A DNA stretch of 64,000 bases, from assembly GCA_033065855.1 (NCBI GenBank), contig JAVXUO010003043.1, forward strand, positions 1 through 64,000, read 5' to 3'. The notes beneath the pieces were generated by a model. The model was not told where the DNA came from, ran no database searches, and saw only the letters and a list, made by a program, of their open reading frames with translations. The translations under genes were made by a program, and so were the position numbers. The first letter of the stretch is position 1; the number at the start of each line of letters is the position of its first letter. This DNA is from Escallonia rubra (Eukaryota > Streptophyta > Magnoliopsida > Escalloniales > Escalloniaceae). Positions 22,690-34,314 of this stretch are shown here, one piece after another.

Positions 22690-24080
22690 TTTGGTTTTGG
22701 TTGGATAGAAAGAAATGTTAAGTGTTATGAAGTGAAAGAGAGGAGGTGAGAGTGTGGGGGGTGTGGTATTTATGAAGTAAAGACAATAGGTAGTGATGGG
22801 AGAGGCCAGGGAGGAGAAAAAAAATTAAAACTAAGTATGAATTTTGGGTGGTGGTGAGGGGAATTAATTGGGTGTGCCAATGGGTGTTCCAAAGGGATGT
22901 ATGAGGGGGACAATGATGTAAGGAAGAGAGAATGGTGTGTTGACTTGGAGAGTTAGGAAAGAAAAGGAAAAAAAAAGCTTTTTTTGATTTGGTGAATAAA
23001 GGAAGAAAGTGAAAGGAGGAAGATAATTAATGGGGAGGCAAGAAGAGAGAAAGAGAGGGGGGACGGCCTAGGGGAAGGGGGTGGGGAGGCCGAGGCTGAG
23101 GGTATGGGAAAAGGGGGAAGGTGAGATAAGGGGAATTGATGTGGGAGGTAATATGTGAGAGAGAAGGGGAATTAATGTGAGAGGGAGAGAGATAATGTAA
23201 TGCTTAATGAAAAGGAAGAAAAAAATGAGGGTGATAAGAGTGGGAGAAAACCCACATGTGGGAAGGTGAGATGGAAAAGTTAGTGGGGTGGGCTTAATGA
23301 GAGTGAGAATGTGTAAGAGAGAGATAGAGAGCGAGAGAGAATGATGGAAGTCAAATGTGGGTCTTTCATTGGAGAGAGAGAGAGAGAGAGAGAGAGAATG
23401 TTGGCCTAGGGGAAGGGATTGGGGAGGCCGAGGTCGAGGGTTTAGGAAGGGGGGTGATTAGAGTGGGGGAAATGATGGGGGAGAAAGAGGGTATTGATTA
23501 AGGTGAAGAGAGAGAAAGGTGAAATTGAGGAATAAAAGAGAGAGATAGAGAAATAGAGACAGACATAGATAGTGTAAGGGGGTGTAAGAGAGAAAGAGGA
23601 ATGAAATAAGGGAGTGTGAGATGGGTGAGTAATAATTGGGTAATGTGAAAAAGAGTGATGTGTGAGAGAGAGAAGGTTGTAAGTGGGGGGAGGTAATGCG
23701 GGTAACAAGTGGAGAAAAAGGAAGAGAGGGTGGGGATGAGGGGGGGAGACCCACGTGAGGGTGAAAGAGAGAAGTGTGTTGGGTGATGTGATAGGGAGAG
23801 TGAATGAAGAGAGAGAAAAAGTAAAAGTTGGAAGTTATTGGAGAGAGAGAAAGGGAATTAAAAATGAGAGAAAAGAGTGGGGGGGAGTCCCACATGGAGG
23901 GGTGGGAAGGGGGCTGCCCAGCCGCTGGGGTGGGGGGGTGCACCCAAATTTTTTTTTTGGCCTTCCGAAGAGGAAGAGGGAAGATGACAAATTTTGTTGG
24001 AAATTTTTTCAAAGTGATGGAAAGAGAATGAGAGGGGTGGTTGGAGGATGAAAAATGTTGTTGAATTTTAATTTTTTTTC
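22690..24080 (+). repeat. 1.4-kb strand-biased purine tract
   Basis: The plus strand is very rich in A and G with few pyrimidines, made of GAGAGAG, GGGGAAGG and GGAGGCCGAGG motifs. A module GGCCTAGGGGAAGGG...GGGGAGGCCGAGG recurs at about 23067 and 23402; GGGAGAAAACCCACATG-like motifs recur at about 23242, 23742 and 23883. On the sense (minus) strand of the gypsy derivative this would be polypyrimidine. The Ser/Pro/Leu-rich reading frame on the minus strand here is a by-product of composition. Confidence 0.8.
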
Positions 24081-24559
24081 GAAGTGTCAAAAAGTGGAGA
24101 GTGGGGCTCGGACAAGGGAGGTATGGACTTGGGATGGCAGGCTTGATGGCCGGTTGAGTCACAGAGGCAAGGGAGGGCCGATGGGATGTGTGCGTGCATG
24201 CCCCCGAGGTCGCATCGCTTGATAGGACGTCGGCTGACGGAGTTGAGACTTATTACCATTGCTCGAGTCACCCCGCGCACCACCTACCAAGTCGCTATGG
24301 AATGTGTGACAGAAGGGGTAGGGAATGGGTGAAGCCCCAAAGGGAGTGGGTGATGGCATCAATGGTGGTGCCAATAGACTTGGGTAAGAGCAATTTAGTT
24401 TGAAATTTTTTCTAAGTCTGGAAAATATAATTTCATTGATAACAAAAGTAGGCGACATGCCTTAGTACATGGTAATTGAGCACATTGAAACTTGCAAAAT
24501 GAAGGAAAAAATTACAAGTGTAGAAAATGCACTAGGCAGGCTAGGGCTTGGGCGAGTGG

Positions 24560-26223
24560 GTCACATGTCCCGCACTTAAAGTTTGAGATCGCCAGATACA
24601 ATCTTGTCAGCGAAGGCCAACTTGAGGCCCCTACACCACTTGAGGTCGTGACCGACTTTTCGATGATAGGGGCAGTAGTTGGGATAAGCTAAGTCTTCCG
24701 GGGGTAGGTTCAGTGTCGGCATCGGGCAGGGTTATGGTATTGTCGTTGATCCAGGTCTCGAGGAGAGTTCTGACAGTCTTCAAGTTGCATGGGTATTTCG
24801 GGGCAGGCATCGACTGCCTTATTTTGTCAGGGTACCCATGACTTCCTTGGGATTGGCGCTTGTAATTGTTGTCGTCGTTACTGACTGCTTTCGCCGTCGT
24901 GGCCAGGCAATATGAGTTTGGGGCTTTGGGGTCTTTGACGGACCGATCGAGTCATAGGTGCGTCATGCAGCTTCCTTGAGATTTCCCCAAGACCGAAGCT
25001 GGAGGTTTTCAAGGTAGACCCTGTAGGTGTTTTTCATGTTCTTGATGCAAGTGGGTACAAGGGTCTCATCCTTACTGAAGTTAGTGCACTCCAAGCACTT
25101 GTGATTAAATCGTGTGACATAGGTGTTGAGGTATTCCCTGGGGTTTTGGTGGATTCTGACAATGTCAACGATGGTCACACGCTCCGTTTCATAGTGAAAC
25201 TTGTCGAGAAAGACCTGGACCATGTCAGACCAAGAGTGGATAGTACCGTCATGAATCTGATGAGACCAAGAGTAGGCGAGGCCAGTCAGGGACTTGTGAA
25301 ATTCCCGAAGCTTCAAAGTGTCGTCCTCCCCGTAGTGCTCCAGGGAGCTAGCAAAATGAGTGATGAGGTGCTCGCTGGCGTTGCCCTCTTTGTCGTTCAA
25401 CAGGGTGAAGGCTGGTTGCTTGTACTTAACAGGGTAGGTCTTGGTAGCAAGGTTGCCAGAGTAGGGAGCATGGCCAAAAATCTTAGAGGGGGAGTGCGGT
25501 AAGGATGACTGCTTAAGACGACAGAGGATGGCGTCAAGGTCATGCTTGGTGACATACAAAGCATGCGAGGGTTTGTGCCTTGTCGGGATGATCCTGGCAC
25601 CAGAGCCCCCAGACGGGGTAACCTGAGGCATTGAGGGGATGACAATGGTAGAGAAGGGTTTGTGGTGGGTAGTAACTTGTTGGGGTATGGTTTGCATATG
25701 GGTAGTGTCAGCGGCTGGAGGTCGGTCGTCAGGAAGGGTCGACTGGAGTAAGCCGGGGGAATGACTTATGTTTAGGTTTCAGTTGGTTATGTTCGGGTTA
25801 GGCTCCATCTCAATTGAGTCCTGAGTCTCCGAAGAGCTTCGAGCAAGGGTAAGGCGTGGCCCCACAGGTTGAGGTATCGCGAGTCCTATTGTCAGGGGCC
25901 CGGAGGACCAAGGTAGCGGTGGTCGCGACACTAGGACCTAGGCATTATCCAGAACTAGTCCAGGCCCTGAAGGCTGGATATGAGCAGGAGGGGCGAACCC
26001 TAGAGCTTGGGATGACACGGGGTGAGCAGCGGTCACAGGGTGGGGAGCTCCGAGGCCTTGAGAAGTCGGCGACTGTGCAGTCAAGACTTGGAGGATTGAT
26101 ATTTGCATTTCTAAGATGATAGTCATGAGAGAAGATTGAGAGTCTTGAAGTTCAGTGATGGTATGAGTAAGGTGTTGGATTATGGCGTTGACGAACGCGA
26201 CTACATTGGGTGCATCCATCCCG
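24560..26223 (-). pseudogene. gypsy GAG (Retrotrans_gag family), fossil
   Basis: It starts MDAPNVVAFVNAIIQHLTH, followed by a central capsid-type segment with the conserved pattern LREFHKSLTGLAYSW...W-x-DMVQVFLDKFHYETERVT. The downstream part reads PNYCPYHRKVGHDLKWC, the YCPxHRxxGHxxxxC motif seen near the end of gypsy GAG. Structural protein of a retrotransposon. Broken relic; no pol follows. The family call is firm; the clade is not resolved. Confidence 0.75.
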
Positions 26224-26412
26224 AGAGGAGGCTGGAGTGGGTTGTGGCTGGTCTCTTCTTGGTCCTCGAAGATAGTGTCTCGGAGGAGTCGCCTATTCCT
26301 GCAGGATGCTGCACACTCCTGGGAGTGGGTCGAAGCATGTTCCACGACCAAGGCAAGGTACGCATGGTGTGGTGAAAGGATGGACCAACGCAAGGAGCGT
26401 GGTAGTGTGACA

Positions 26413-27770
26413 GAGAGAACCTTTGAACTTTTTGCCAATAGTTCAACTTCATAGAAAACAAAGCATGCATCTCTCTGTACATATATTCCCCTCTGAATAC
26501 AACAAAAAAGCATTTGATTATAGTGCCAACATGTGCTTCTCTGTCTACTCTCTTCCTGTTAAATCGGCCGGCATCAAAATTACGATGCTCTCTTTGCACT
26601 ATTATGCAACCGGTAGCAGCCACCAAAGCAGTGATTTCCTTCTACCCTACACTCTCTCCTCCACAACACTTACTTGGTCTGTTAGCGAATTTGAGCCGAT
26701 TTCAAGTTCACTTTTTTGTTTACTGTAATTAACTTTACTCTTATTTTGATCCTTGATATTTTTACTTTATTACTTGGAAACAATTTTGATAGCACTAGAG
26801 CCTTAAGGTTATCTTGGGCCTAGATGCAAATGCAAAAATATGAGCATATTGAAGCAACCAAGGAGAGATGGACGAACCAAAACGGAAAATCTTTCGATTT
26901 TTAGAAAGGCAAGTCAGAATCCATACAATTAATCTGCTCATGTGTAAGTATGTATATCTTGTTTTGCATTTGCATAGAGTTCCATTTGAAAGTTTGTGAA
27001 TTCTTCTTTTTTTGTTTCTTTGTACGAGATACTGGAACCAACGTTCTTATGTTGAAGCTATTTGAACTATTGCTTCAGTGGAAGAACTCTAATTTTTAGG
27101 ATTTTTCTGGTTATATTGTATTTGAGCCTCCTTAATAGTTATTTGGTGTTTTTCGGTTTTATGGTTCAATTTCCTTGCTGTTGGATGTTTGAAGGGTTTG
27201 GCCTCTTTTCAAACTTTTATCATGTATTCAAGGGATTCTATTACGTGTTGAAGATTTTGAGGCTTCTAGACTATTTAATTAGGTTTTTGTGGAGCATTAG
27301 TCAATGATGGAGCGTTAAAGTTGTTAAGTAGGTACAATACTCTCAGCTGATAAATCACACCCCAAATTCAACCAAACTAATACTGCTTTGAATGTTAAGG
27401 GTGCTTCGATATCTTGCATGAGATGGGCTAACATAAGAATAACTTGTCAAAAAGAGCATGCTCTTCTATCATACTGCTTATATTGTAGGCTGAGCTTTTT
27501 GCATAAGTTGCTTATATTGTTGTTCCATGACTTTAAAACGTGTAGTAGAAATGTTTCCATTCTATTGTATTTTGAGAATTGACAGTCCCTGAGAAGAATT
27601 GCACCTCTGTACTTCACTTCTACTAAAATCATCGTAGGTATAAATGCCAAACATGTCTGCTATACAAGGAGATAATGCAATTTTTAGCTATCAGATCGTG
27701 GTAACATGATCGTTAAAATTGAGAAAAATGTTTTAGCCATCTTCTAGTTGGTATAGGCATCTATACAAAT
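26413..27770. other. No gene seen
   Basis: AT-rich DNA between the gypsy derivative and the long-inverted-repeat element. Short open frames only; no domain recognised. Confidence 0.4.
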
Positions 27771-27810
27771 GGAGAAAATATTCGGTGGTTAACACCACAT
27801 CACTCGTATA

Positions 27811-30039
27811 TGAGAAAAATACATCTCATTTGTATGAGAAAATGTTCAGCGATTGTCTAAAGCCACGTAACCCATATACGTGTTGTTAGACACTTGGGTT
27901 CGTTTGACAAATTTTTTTTTTTTGGTTTTCAGTTTTTAAAGAGCAGCTTAAATTTTTTTTTTTTATAAAACAAGTGGGTGTTTGATAACCCTTTTTTTTT
28001 TTTTTGGTGGTTTGCGGTGGCGGTGGCGGGGCGTAGCGGTGATTGACGGTGGTGGTGGTGGCCGACGGCCGGAGGTGGCTGCCGGCAGCCGTCGGCGGTG
28101 GTTGCCGGCGGCTGGAGGTGGCTGCCGGCAGTCTCCGGCGGTGGTCGCCTGAGGTGGCTGCCGACGGTGGGAGGGTGGTTTTGGTGGTCTAAAAAAAAAA
28201 CCAAAAGTGAAAAAAAAAATTCAGTTTTTGGAGTTTTTTTTTTTTACTCTTCAGTTTTAAAACTGGTTTTTTAAATAAAAAAAAATAGTTACCAAACGCT
28301 CCTTTTTTTTCAATTTTTAAAACTGAAAAAAAGAGTGTCAAACCTACCCTGAGGCCCCGTTTGACACTCATTTTTTTTCAGTTTTGAAAATTGGAAAAAA
28401 TAAACGCGTTTGGTAATCATTTTTTTTTCTTCTTCAGTTTAAAAAACCAGTTTTTAAACTGAAGAAGGAAAAAAAAACTCAAAAAATGAGTTTTTTTTTT
28501 AGACCACCACCACCACCCTCCTAGCACCGACAACCACCGGCCACCGTCGGCAGTTTTCGGCGGCCACCAGCCACCGCCACAGCAAACCACCACAAAAAAA
28601 AAAAAAACTCAAAAAAAAAAAAATGGGTTATCAAACACCAAAAAACTCAAAATAAAAACTGGGATATCAAACACCCACTTCTTTTTGTAAAAACAAATAA
28701 AATTAAGTTGCTCTTAATTTTTTTTTTTTTTTGGAAACTGAAAACCAAATAAAAAAGTGTTGTCAAAGAGAGCTTTAAGACTACCATTAACAACTTCCCA
28801 ACTCAGCAAAGTGATCACGCTGGAACAAAAATAGCAAATCTTAATTTTAGGTAACCATGGTTAATGAAATATTGAAATTCAAATTTTTACCAAAAATTTT
28901 GAAAATCCTGCTCGCCGATTTTTGCCGTCAATAGATTTTCATTTATATTTCTCATTACCTTTCTTCACTTTCATCTTCCTTCTCTTTTCTCTTTAATTTT
29001 GCCATTACAGAAAATATAAAAGCTGGTATCCTGATCCTTCATTTTAATTACAGCCTCCCCAGCCACCATTGATGCTATTGGCTCCTATTCCTCTCCCTCA
29101 TTCAATGACTCCGCAACTTGACAAGCTAAATTTAGAGTGATTCCTTCGAGTTCTTCCGATGGTTTTGCCTCATTAATTGAGCAAGTTAAGGTTAGACATG
29201 GAGAGGCTTTGGCAATAAACTGTCAAATGATGACTACCAGTTTTCAAAGATTTGCTCGCCAATTGTCAAAACATGAAAGAAATAATGCTAAGAGAAAACA
29301 AAAAGTACAATTTTATCTAAAAGCTGTGAACCGTTTTATGAATAGAATAATTTTTGGACATATATCAAGTCAAGCATATGAACTTAGCTAAGCAAAATAT
29401 GTTCTCATAGAAGTTTAACTATGTTTGTTTGTCCATGAGAAACGCGATCCAGAGCAACGTTTTCATGGCCAACATGTAAAAATAATTTCAGTTTGTCGTA
29501 TTGTTTTGAACTCCATAATACTTTGCCTAGACTTAAGATTGTCTGGTTGAACAACAAGAATATACAATATATATCCTATAGTTTCAATCATATATTCCTC
29601 ATTGATTATATGCTCAAAGACCGCAGAATGACGCTCAACTAGAAGGATGTAGTGGGATGGAAACATGTAAAACGAGAAATCGAAATTATTTGAACATTCG
29701 GAGTCCATGGCCGGATGCCATTTATATTTTCTGTAATGGTGAAAATGAAAGAGAAAAGAGAAGGAGGATGAAAGTGAAGAAAGAGAGCGACAAATAGAAA
29801 TGGAAATCTATTGATGGCAAAAATCAATGAGCGGGATTTTTAAAAATTTGGTGAAAATTTGAATTTTTATATTTCACTAATCATAGTTACCTGAAATTAA
29901 GATTGCTATTGTTGTTCTTGCATGATCACTTTGCCGAGTTGGTAAGATGTTAATAGTAGTCTAACACCACCTATATAGGTACCGTGACGTTAGACAACCA
30001 CTGAATATTTTCTCGTGCAAATGAGATGTTTTTCACTTA
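27811..30039. mobile_element. Long terminal-inverted-repeat element (MULE-like), interrupted by MITEs
   Basis: Right arm 29712-30039 is the reverse complement of the left arm 27811-27891 plus 28782-29028. Shared blocks include ACATCTCATTTG, AACTCGGCAAAGTGATCA / AACTCAGCAAAGTGATCA, and the CTTTCTTCACTTTCATC stretch. The arms are about 330 bp once the insertion is removed. The roughly 680-bp middle has one 84-codon plus-strand frame (29137-29391) that I do not recognise. Arms of this length without transposase suggest a non-autonomous MULE or foldback element. Exact outer ends and target duplication could not be fixed; a diverged extra copy of the arm start lies at about 27766. Confidence 0.6.
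27892..28773. mobile_element. Head-to-head pair of MITE-like elements (copies 2 and 3)
   Basis: 27892-28346 is a plus-oriented relative of the 12.07 kb element (GGGTTCGTTTGACAAATTTT ... GTGTCAAACCTACCC). 28352-28773 is an inverted one (GGCCCCGTTTGACACTCATT ... GTTGTCAAAGAGAGC). Each has a GC-rich core (28015-28180; 28510-28580) and CAGTTTTTAAA / TTTAAAAACTG arms. The bases flanking the pair, TGTTAGAC and TTTAAGAC, match at six of eight positions, consistent with one old 8-bp target duplication. The pair splits the left arm of the surrounding element. Confidence 0.65.
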
Positions 30040-30178
30040 TGGTACACATTTGAATGATTCTTGCATTCCAAGCGTTGAGGCATTGCAAGGCACCTCCATT
30101 CCTTTCAGAAAGAAAGCTCTTATATGTCATGCTTTTCCTCCAAAACTTTCGGATGCAATTGGGCCTCAAGGATTCATT
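30040..30178 (+). other. Orphan exon-like segment, unknown product
   Basis: A plus-strand open frame, YGTHLNDSCIPSVEALQG ... KALICHAFPPKLSD then AIGPQGFIH, followed by a strong donor CAC/GTAAGT. It could be a decayed or captured plant exon. No family recognised. Confidence 0.25.
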
Positions 30179-30199
30179 CACGTAAGTGTCTAAATTGAT

Positions 30200-30226
30200 T
30201 TATGCCTGCTTAAAAAGCAGGCATAA
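30200..30226. repeat. Perfect 12-bp-arm hairpin
   Basis: TTATGCCTGCTT, loop AAA, AAGCAGGCATAA. Isolated; not followed by a convincing feature. Confidence 0.7.
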
Positions 30227-30552
30227 TGGAAACACGACACTAAAAATGCTAGACTTTTTAAACTTCACAACAATTTGTAATAATCCAAAACTAAAAAAGA
30301 AGAATACAATTGTTTATAGAGGGAAGGAATATGTATTAGTGGAGCTACTGTAAGTACTACCCAATACTGTTGTGTCATTGTTTTTTGGCAAGTTCAAATT
30401 AAGTGGTAACGCAGGTCATGGTGTCCTCATTGGCTTTCATAGTTTGGGCCGTCTCACATTCTCCTTTATTGGTTAAATTGTTGTCATTACAGCTAGGTGC
30501 AAGCATGTATTAGTAAGCAAATGCAATTATAATAATAGCATTAGTTTGACAA
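30227..30552. other. No gene seen
   Basis: Spacer up to the copia target duplication. Confidence 0.4.
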
Positions 30553-30557
30553 CAACC

Positions 30558-31920
30558 TGTAGGTCCCGAAATGCACCTAAAAGAGTTGTGTGTGTGGATT
30601 GGGGGGGGGGGGGGGGGGTTAATAGGTGTTTACAACTCCAAGCAGAAATCTAAAATTTAAACCACAAGATAATAGCAATCACAGATCAACACAAACATTT
30701 ATACTGGTTCGGGTCCACCTGCCTACGTCCAGTCCCCGAGCACTCGACACAATGGAGACCTACTCGAGCCTTCCACTAAATAGCTAGCTTCAGGTGTTAG
30801 CTCAAACCTCAGTACAGTTCCGAAACCTCTTCAAGGTTTCCAACAATTATAAGTGAAATGAAGATTTACAACTGAAATACGATTCACACTCCTCAAAGAG
30901 TAGATATTACAATGAAAACAGATGAGCTAAGTTTCCTTAGGCGGGAAGATCTGAATCTTAAAGTACTTAACCAAGAAGCTTGCTTGACAAGATCTCAAAC
31001 AAAGAACTCATTAAAGATGTATAAATATGTTGAGAGAGCTTGTTTTTTAGAGATTAGAGAGATTTTCAGAGATTAGAAAATGTTAGTTATAAACTCTCTA
31101 AGGGTCCCTTTTATACTTGAAAGAACATGACCGTTGAAGAGCATTTAAAGGGATAAGACATAGAATATTTTAAAGGAAATAATCCGAATGAATATTTAAA
31201 ATCGTTTGGATAAATTTCACTCGAGAAAGGTTAAGGTTACCTCAGAATAATTTGATTGAATGAATACCAGATTCATTCAGATGAAATTGAAGAGCAGAAT
31301 TAACTATGAGCCACTTAAGGATTCAATTGAAAGGAAAGCCATATGCATCGAATGAAAACTTTATCTTTGGAATGAAAACTCTGACTTTGGAATGAAAATG
31401 ATTTAAACCAAAAAGCATATTCTGCTGAATTCGGTCGAAGGAATTTTAAGAAACTTTCGAATGTATCTTTCAAGTAGAACTGGAGTTTTTGAAGAAAACA
31501 TTTGAATACAACAATATTCTTTCGAATGAAAAGCCATCTTTTTGAATGAATTTTTTTTTGGATCCAATGATGGTTTTCTGATGGAATCGATCGAGTGAAA
31601 AAGATATCCTTCGAATGAAAGACTTTTTCTCAACCAAAAAATGAAGTTTGAAAGATTCAATCGAATGAATTGATTTCATTCGGATGAAAGACACGGTTTC
31701 ATGATTTTTGCTCTTTTCGATTTTCAATCAGATCTTTAAGAAAGTTTAGCTTACGATTTTACAAAGGATATAAATGAATCTAGTCTAAGTCTAAAGTCTT
31801 CATCCAAAGATTTGTCCATGCTATGATTTGTTTTGAAATCATACTTAATAAGACAGTTAGATTAATTTTAGAATAGTAATCTTGGAATCATCAAAATAAA
31901 GATTCTAGACCCATATGTTA
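30558..31920 (-). repeat. copia 3' LTR
   Basis: About 1.36 kb. It contains the block ACTCGAGCCTTCCACTAAAT and TATAAATATG-type AT-rich promoter-like sequence, plus a run of about 18 G near 30600. The inner end, next to the internal region, is at about 31920. Confidence 0.8.
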
Positions 31921-32025
31921 TGAAAATAGGTTTTTGATTGTTTGCCTTATTGCCTCTAACAAGTTCTTTCCAGAGTAATTTCTTGATTAAGTCCATATGC
32001 ACATGACCTAATCTACGGGCCACAA

Positions 32026-34031
32026 TCAAGTATCATTTTGTTGAACAAAAAGACATATTTCACGAGAAGAATCAAACCCATCAAACGAAAGAGTATAGAT
32101 GTTACCATCTCGCTTACCAACCAAGGTCCCTCTATTAGAGGCATGACGAATCAGATAGTAATGACCTTTAAAAAACACATTGTGTCCACTATTGATTAGT
32201 TGACTAATGCTAATCAAATAAAACTTCAAGCCATCAACTAAAGACACATGAGCAATAGAGATCGAAGTATTGCCAATTTTACCTTTACCTATGATTTTAT
32301 CATTCGAGTTGTCTCCGAAAGTGACTAGACCACCATCCTTAGGAATGAGGTACACCAATCATGTGCCTTGAGCACCCACTATCGAGGATCCACTTGTTTG
32401 GATCCACCTTTGCTTTCAAGCATACCTACAATATATTATGGTTTCGATGCTTTAGGTACCCACAGTTTCTTGGGTCCTAGAAGATTAGATACACGAAATT
32501 TTGGCACCAAAACTTGCTTCATTCTACTATTATGGACATAAAAAGATTGTTGATTTCTAATAACTTTATGTGGAGTCTTTTTCACCAAGTGCCCCTTCTT
32601 ATTACAAGCTGTACAAAGTGTGAAAGGTGAGCAGGAAGCTAGATTCTTAAAAAAAAATAAAAATTGTAATCATTTTGCTTCTTAGAAGGATCATAACCAA
32701 TGCCACTCTTTTCAAAGATACAGCTTTGTCTTCCCAAAATCAAATCCAAGTTCTCTCTTCCTTGTGTAAATTTTGAAAGACTTAAGTTCAAATTTTCGAT
32801 CTCTTTTTCCAATTCCCCTTTTTGTCTTGAATTTTTTTTTAATTGAGATTTTAAAACCTCATTTTCTGTAGGGGTTTTACACATTTGAGAAACTGAATTT
32901 TTTTAAGACAGATCAAATTTTTTTTTTTGAGAAGCAATCGAATCATTTTTCAAAGAAGCATTTTCCTTGGTATAAAACTCAAACCTTTTAATCTAGCTCT
33001 TCCTTCTCACTAGCCAACTCTTCAACATTGTTGATCAAAGAAAGGACCTTCTTTTTAAGAGCAACATTTTTAAGCTTCAATTTTTCATGGTTTTCACTTA
33101 ATTCAAGGAAGGCAATTTTAAGTTTATCATAATCAAACTTTTTAACGAAAGAACTTACCTCATTTGAGTGATCATCCTTGGCCATAAAGCACAACAGAGC
33201 TACATCATCATTTTCGCTTATCTCTTAATCACTTTTATCGGAGTCATCCCAGGTCAGCAGGGCTTTTCTAGGTTTGAACTTCTTTTCCTTGATGTCTTTG
33301 CTGCTGCTGCTGCTTAAAGACTAATTTTTGAGCTACGGACAATATTTCTTGATGTGTCCAGTTCTGCCGCGCGCACTCATAACAGGCATCGAGATTTTCT
33401 TTTGAACTCCAGTCACTGTTGCTTCTTTGTTGTGACTGGTTTGACTGACTTATCTTCACCTTTCCATATCTCCGGTTAGTTAGAACTACTTGGACTTTCG
33501 AGTGATGAGAGCCATGTCATTGTCAGAATCATTGCTGCTCTATTCAAGTTCGTGAGAGACTTCAGCTTTGAGAGCTAGACTCTTATTCTTTGAGGTGGTT
33601 GCTTCCTCATCATGAATCTTTATCGTAATTTCATGAGTCATCAGAGATACCACAAACTCTTCCAATTTGAGCACATTCAAATCTTTAGCTTCTTGAATGG
33701 CTGTGACTTTAGCTTCCTATCTCTTGGGAAGAGATCTGAAAACTTTTCTAACCATCTTATTTTTGGGGTACACTTTCCCTAAAAGCTGAAGTCCATTTAT
33801 AATAAGAGCGAATCTAGAATATATCTCATTAATGGACTCATGTTCCTTCATCTTGAACGCATCGTACTGGAGGACTAGCGTGTTTTTCTTAGTCTCCTTC
33901 ACTTGATTTGTATCTTTCTGAGTAAATTCCAGCATCCTGCACATCTCTTGCGCTGTTTCACAAGTTGAGACTAGATTATAATCATTTACGTCGAGACCAC
34001 AGTTGATGGTGTTTTTTGCTCTATCATCCAT
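32026..34031 (-). pseudogene. copia GAG/protease-side coding relic
   Basis: Minus-strand order: GAG of the UBN2 type (MDDRAKNTINCGLDVNDYNL ... KMKEHESINEIYSRF), a zinc-knuckle trace near 33360-33400, a charged coiled-coil-like segment (ENHEKLKLKNVALKKK), and a pre-integrase segment (GKGKIGNTSISIAHVSLVDG, LISISQLINSGHNVFF, GKRDGNIYTLSFDGF). This is the known copia order GAG - protease region - pre-integrase. Fossil with several breaks. Confidence 0.7.
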
Positions 34032-34302
34032 GGAGAAGAGATGTACCTCTTAAGAATTCTTTTCAAGAATTCCCTTGGAAATCTTGTTTGCTTATGGACC
34101 AACCTTCATTGGAATGATCGGATCATTTTCTACGACATGCCACAAATAGGTTTCCTGCTTCAAGTAGCTTCTCATCCGATTCTTCCAATAGTTGTAGTTA
34201 TCATTCTTCAGCAAAGGTGATCGATTAGTTGCTGAACCTTCTTCCACAGTTTGATCTTTAGCTCTTGACGGTTAGGTCAAAAAATAAATAACATAGCACA
34301 AG

Positions 34303-34314
34303 GCTCGGATACCA
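34303..34314 (-). other. Primer binding site of the copia element
   Basis: Minus-strand TGGTATCCGAGC, one base different from the canonical initiator-Met complement TGGTATCAGAGC, two bases from the 5' LTR end. Confidence 0.8.

Larger units (their letters stand above)
20230..26412 (-). mobile_element. Ty3/gypsy derivative with only GAG visible (TR-GAG/LARD-like), broken
   Basis: Minus-strand order: a short 5' LTR-like piece (26282-26412), GAG (26223 to about 24560), long non-coding DNA (about 24560-21600), then an LTR with U3 minisatellite, TATA box and R/U5 (21593-20230). A roughly 150-bp segment is shared between 21455-21605 and 26282-26427. No reverse transcriptase, integrase or RNase H is recognisable. 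That content fits a non-autonomous terminal-repeat retrotransposon with a GAG domain, or a remnant of a full element. The divergence between the shared segments, roughly one base in ten by eye, suggests it is old. Confidence 0.65.

Noticed and set aside
23458-24162. Long Ser/Pro/Leu-rich minus-strand frame
   Set aside because: It is the antisense of the purine tract; CT-rich DNA lacks stops by composition.
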